A stretch of 39,059 bases of DNA from NCBI GenBank assembly GCA_037443645.1, contig JBBINY010000024.1, positions 1-39,059 of the forward strand. The letters are read 5' to 3'. The notes beneath the pieces were generated by a model. The model worked only from the letters and a program-made list of their open reading frames with translations, was not told where the DNA came from and did no database searches. Source of the DNA: UBA2336 sp037443645. Its GTDB lineage: Bacteria > Bacteroidota > Bacteroidia > Cytophagales > Cyclobacteriaceae. How positions within the stretch are numbered: the first letter of the stretch is position 1; each line of letters opens with the position of its first letter. This document shows positions 32,998 through 39,059 of the stretch, one piece after another. Position numbers and translations under genes: made by a program.

Positions 32998-35900
32998 ATG
33001 GGTAAAGTTTACAGGTGGCTTTTTGGCGTGGTTATACTAACCACTGGAGCAGGCGGGCTAAGAGCTCAGCAGTTTATGAGTGTAAAAATGAAAAACCACA
33101 CGGTGTGTTACGGACATACCGCCAACCACGATTTTCACCTGCCGCCCCCCGAAGAATATGTACGTTGGAAGAACGGTGCCCGTACTAAAACCGCAACCAT
33201 TCAGGTGAACTATAACGGCTTTACACCACAAGCCCAGGCTGCTTTCCAATATGCTGTGGATATCTGGGCATCACTCATCACCTCCTCGCAAACCATAACC
33301 ATCGATGCGTACTGGCAGCCGTTGGGTGCCGGTATTCTGGGCGGGGCAATCTATACCTCGGCTTTTGCCAACTTCAACGGAGCACAAAAACTGAATGTGT
33401 TTTATCCGGTAGCACTCGCAGAAAAAATGACTGGTAAAAATCTGAATGGCACCAACTCGGAAATCTTTACCCAATTCAGCAGCAGCACCAACTGGCATTT
33501 GGATCCTAGTGCACCCCCTCCGGCCAACACGTTTGACCTGGCCACTGTAGTGCTCCATGAAATTGGCCACGGACTTGGATTTTCCGGCTCATTTAAAATT
33601 CTGTCTTCAAACGGGCAAGGCGAGGTGGGTGTACAAACCACCGGTGTTCCTATAATTTATGATGTGCCCATCGAAAACGGAGCGAACGTGAACCTGATCG
33701 AAGGTTTTGCTTCACCGTCAAGCCAGCTGGCAGCACAGCTAACCAGCCAGAATTTATTTTTCGACTCACCCAACTCTACGAACGCACGCTTATTTGCTCC
33801 CGGCTCCTTCAGCAGCGGCTCCAGCATCAGCCACCTTGATGAGACAACATTTCACGGCACCGCCAGCGCGCTGATGACTCCACAGATTGCCCCCCAGGAA
33901 AGAATTTATTCTCCAGGCGTGGCGTTGGACATGCTTAATGACATGGGCTGGCAAAACGTGTCCATCAGCCACCAGGCGTTACCCAACACAGAAAATGTTA
34001 GCGGCCCGTACATTGTGAATGCGGTCGTTACAAGTGACAACGGATTTAATGCCGGCACCCTGCGCTTGAATTATACCACCGATGGGTCCATATTCACCCA
34101 GGTAACCATGACGCCTACCGGGTTACCCAACGAATATTCAGCGATGATCCTCTCCACCGGTACGCCTACCACCTACGGCTACTTTATTTCTGTGAACGAC
34201 AACAACCACCGCCAGTTTGTTAAACCCGGCAAATTTGTTCGAAAACAAAACACACAACTACAGGCGCTTTTCCTCTTTGAATCCGGGCCCGATACCAAAG
34301 CCCCGGTTATTTCGCACAGTCAGAAGCCGTTCTTACTGGAAACCGATACCCAACTAGCCGTTGACGCCCGCGTTACCGATAACATCGGAATTGCCTCCGT
34401 AGTACTCGAATATTCAATTAATGATATCACTCAGCCGGGTCAGTCTTTTACTTTGCAAAACCCCGGTGAAGATTCAATTTACCTCACCTCGGTAAACCTG
34501 GGTACCGGGCTTGCGAATGGAGATGTGTTAAAATACAGGATCATCGCCACCGACAATTCATCCAACAGCAACCAACGCATCTCACCGGCAACAGGGTTTT
34601 ACACGCTGAATGTGGTTGGACTTGCACCAACACAAAATTCGTATGCCAATGATTTCAATACGCCAAGCGATGACTTCTTTGGTATTGGCTTCAGCATTAC
34701 CACACCAACCGGTTTCATTAACCCGGCCATTCATAGCGTTCATCCCTATCCGGAAGGCAACGGATTTCCCGGGAATGAATTCAATTACATCTATCAACTT
34801 AAAGTTCCTATCCGGGTAAAAGCCTCCGATGCTACGTTAAAGTTCGAAGAGATCGTGCTGGTAGAACCCGGTGAGCCCGGAACCGTTTTTGGAAATTTAC
34901 AATTCTGGGATTATGTAGTGGTGGAGGGCAGCAAGGATGGCGGCTTTACGTGGATACCCATTGCCAACGGGTACGATTCGCGCGATTTTTCACCCTGGCT
35001 TACCCGGTACAACAGCGCTATAAATCCCTCAACTGGTAATTCATCAGCCGTTGGTGACCCCTCACTGTTCCGCACGCGCACGATGAATCTGCAAACCATG
35101 TTCGATACCGGTGATGAGGTGGTTATCCGGTTTCGATTGTATAGTGATCCGTTTGTTGCGGGCTGGGGCTGGTGCATTGACAACCTTAAAATCCAAATCG
35201 ATGAAACACCCCCTCAGCTATTGCATACACACACCGACTACCTGCTTGACAATGACGATGCCCTTGTCGTGAACACTAAAAATGTTGACGGCAGCGGCAT
35301 CGAAGAATTGAAACTTCTTTATCGCGTAAATGGAGGCGTTGAAACCGAAATTGACTTCTCTACCAGCCCCCCTGCCGATCCAACCAACTTCCAATTCACG
35401 TTTTTGATCACCGGGTTGGCCCCTTCGCCTGTTGGCACCCTCCTTGAATACAGGCTGCAATCGGCCGATAGTGTGGGCAACGTAACCTTATTGCCTCCAG
35501 CCGGATATTTTAAAGTGCCTGTAATTGCTTTTAGTACTCCGGTGACCAACTACGCAAACAATTTTAATGCAGCCACTACTGATTTTGCCGGAAACTTCTT
35601 TTCGGTAAATACCCCTTCGGGATTTTCAACCGGAGCCCTTCACTCTCAGCACCCGTATCCGAATGGTTTTGGACTGGATCAGACCTCAAGTTATGCGGCC
35701 ACCTTGCTAAAGCCCATCACCATTTCAGCATCCAACAGCCTGATGCGCTTTGATGAAATTTCAGTGATTGAACCCAGCAGCCCGGGTGTTTCTTTCGGAA
35801 GCCCGAATTTCAAAGATTATGTAATCGTGGAAGGCTCCAAAGACGGAGGTCAAACCTGGCTTCGCTTTCTGGATGGATACAACGCCCGCGAAAATTCTCA

Positions 35901-36363
35901 GTGGCTAGGGTCTTTTACTACCGGAACCACTCCAACACCGGCAATGTATAAAACCCGCGTTTTAGATTTAACGGGTAACGGCAATTTCAGCACTGGAGAT
36001 AATGTGATCATCCGCTTCCGGTTGTTCGCAACCTCATCAGTTAATTCCTGGGGCTGGGCCATCGACAACCTTTACATACAAGATCCGATCACAGGAATTG
36101 AAAACGAGCCGGCTTTCTCCGTGCAGGTATATCCTAACCCCGTTCAGGAGTGGCTTACCATTGAAGCAACCGGGGTCGAAGGTGATGTGCTCGTTAACGT
36201 TGTTAACCTGCACGGCCAGAAAATCCAAGGTTCGCAGATTGAATCTGTTCAGGGAAAAGTGTATTACCACATTAGCCTGGCTACAGCATCAGCAGGTGTT
36301 TATCTGCTGAAGTTGGAAACACGAACGGGTACTGTCATCAAAAAAGTGGTGAAATTGAAGTAG
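32998..36363 (+). CDS. Secreted metalloprotease-like protein with type IX secretion sorting domain
   Basis: 1121 residues. A signal peptide (residues 1 to about 25, cut near LRAQ) precedes a metzincin-like domain with HEIGHGLGFSG (His187, Glu188, His191). The usual third His close by is absent, but SHLDE (His279) and the Met-turn-like ALMTP (Met293) follow as in leishmanolysin (M8), so a full zinc site is possible. After an Ig-like part come two copies of a 303-residue unit (432-734 and 735-1037), each with an Ig-like and a jelly-roll-like domain (VVEGSKDGGFTW, WGWCIDNLKI). The C-terminus (about 1042-1121, VYPNPVQEWLTIEA to the KKVVKLK end) is a type-A T9SS sorting domain, so it should be exported and anchored to or released from the cell surface. 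It has its own terminator. Confidence 0.88.
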   Translation: MGKVYRWLFGVVILTTGAGGLRAQQFMSVKMKNHTVCYGHTANHDFHLPPPEEYVRWKNGARTKTATIQVNYNGFTPQAQAAFQYAVDIWASLITSSQTITIDAYWQPLGAGILGGAIYTSAFANFNGAQKLNVFYPVALAEKMTGKNLNGTNSEIFTQFSSSTNWHLDPSAPPPANTFDLATVVLHEIGHGLGFSGSFKILSSNGQGEVGVQTTGVPIIYDVPIENGANVNLIEGFASPSSQLAAQLTSQNLFFDSPNSTNARLFAPGSFSSGSSISHLDETTFHGTASALMTPQIAPQERIYSPGVALDMLNDMGWQNVSISHQALPNTENVSGPYIVNAVVTSDNGFNAGTLRLNYTTDGSIFTQVTMTPTGLPNEYSAMILSTGTPTTYGYFISVNDNNHRQFVKPGKFVRKQNTQLQALFLFESGPDTKAPVISHSQKPFLLETDTQLAVDARVTDNIGIASVVLEYSINDITQPGQSFTLQNPGEDSIYLTSVNLGTGLANGDVLKYRIIATDNSSNSNQRISPATGFYTLNVVGLAPTQNSYANDFNTPSDDFFGIGFSITTPTGFINPAIHSVHPYPEGNGFPGNEFNYIYQLKVPIRVKASDATLKFEEIVLVEPGEPGTVFGNLQFWDYVVVEGSKDGGFTWIPIANGYDSRDFSPWLTRYNSAINPSTGNSSAVGDPSLFRTRTMNLQTMFDTGDEVVIRFRLYSDPFVAGWGWCIDNLKIQIDETPPQLLHTHTDYLLDNDDALVVNTKNVDGSGIEELKLLYRVNGGVETEIDFSTSPPADPTNFQFTFLITGLAPSPVGTLLEYRLQSADSVGNVTLLPPAGYFKVPVIAFSTPVTNYANNFNAATTDFAGNFFSVNTPSGFSTGALHSQHPYPNGFGLDQTSSYAATLLKPITISASNSLMRFDEISVIEPSSPGVSFGSPNFKDYVIVEGSKDGGQTWLRFLDGYNARENSQWLGSFTTGTTPTPAMYKTRVLDLTGNGNFSTGDNVIIRFRLFATSSVNSWGWAIDNLYIQDPITGIENEPAFSVQVYPNPVQEWLTIEATGVEGDVLVNVVNLHGQKIQGSQIESVQGKVYYHISLATASAGVYLLKLETRTGTVIKKVVKLK
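34291..35199 (+). repeat. First copy of a 303-residue internal duplication
   Basis: Residues 432-734 of the secreted protein: an Ig-like segment starting DTKAPVISHS and a jelly-roll-like segment running from NSYANDFN to WGWCIDNLKI. The second copy is at 35200-36108. Confidence 0.8.
35200..36108 (+). repeat. Second copy of a 303-residue internal duplication
   Basis: Residues 735-1037: DETPPQLLHT, then VTNYANNFN to WGWAIDNLYI. Matching landmarks lie 303-304 residues apart from the first copy, but the copies are clearly diverged at protein level, so the duplication is old. Confidence 0.8.
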
Positions 36364-36388
36364 CGAACTGTACCCATGCCTGACTTCT

Positions 36389-36422
36389 AAATAGCCCATC
36401 CTCACCGGTGGGCTATTTTTTT
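36389..36422 (+). terminator. Terminator after the secreted protein gene
   Basis: ATAGCCCA/TGGGCTAT (36391-36398 with 36409-36416) with a ten-base loop, flanked by A on the left and followed by a run of seven T. Confidence 0.88.
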
Positions 36423-36453
36423 CGCACATGCTTTCAATCCGGTCATTCCTGAT

Positions 36454-36461
36454 TATTTTTG
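36454..36461 (+). promoter_or_regulatory. -7 element upstream of carB
   Basis: TATTTTTG is a perfect TAnnTTTG match, 27 bases before the carB ATG. The -33 position is CTTTC, so only partly fitting. Confidence 0.55.
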
Positions 36462-36488
36462 CCGGGTTTATCTAGTTCCCTCCCAGAA

Positions 36489-39059
<2,571 letters not shown>

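Overview
This window looks like an ordinary chromosomal segment of a Bacteroidota bacterium, most likely order Cytophagales. The support is a secreted protein with a type IX secretion C-terminal domain, a NagB fused to a PIG-L domain, the MoxR/DUF58/DUF4129/DUF4350/SpoIIM/RDD gene set, and many copies of the Bacteroidota -7 promoter element TAnnTTTG just upstream of genes. Base and codon use look even throughout. I see no insertion sequences, phage genes, CRISPR arrays or rRNA. Both ends cut through a gene (purH at the left, carB at the right).

Layout. 1-2395 (minus): start of purH, an EamA transporter, dusB. 2462-7495 (plus): a membrane-lipid block with a CPBP protease, cdsA, a glutamate dehydrogenase, a phosphatidylserine decarboxylase and a fatty acid desaturase. 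7492-9922 (minus): an overlapping operon mltG, hotdog thioesterase, YihY/BrkB. 9998-13921 (plus): a Sua5/YrdC protein, a WbqC-like protein and clpC with a strong terminator. 14003-17387 (minus): rarA and a VWA-type membrane protein. 17560-20827 (plus): initiator tRNA-fMet with its own promoter, era, der, a 52-residue lipoprotein and a SprT-like protease.

20815-25370 (minus) is a tightly coupled amino-sugar recycling operon: RDD membrane protein, small cytochrome b5-like protein, BadF-type GlcNAc/MurNAc kinase, murQ, and a NagB-PIG-L fusion. No nagA is visible, so the PIG-L domain is a candidate for the missing deacetylation step. Divergent from it is an M19 dipeptidase lipoprotein broken by one extra A in an A10 run. 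26748-32894 (plus) is the conserved SpoIIM / membrane protein / DUF4129 / DUF4350 / MoxR / DUF58 cluster. The right end holds a 1121-residue secreted metalloprotease-like protein with a 303-residue tandem duplication, and then carB.

I found no clearly new defence or mobile system. The most interesting points are the amino-sugar operon with its NagB-PIG-L fusion (with a Thr where E. coli NagB has a catalytic Asp), the homopolymer frameshift in the dipeptidase, and the leishmanolysin-like arrangement of zinc ligands in the secreted protein.
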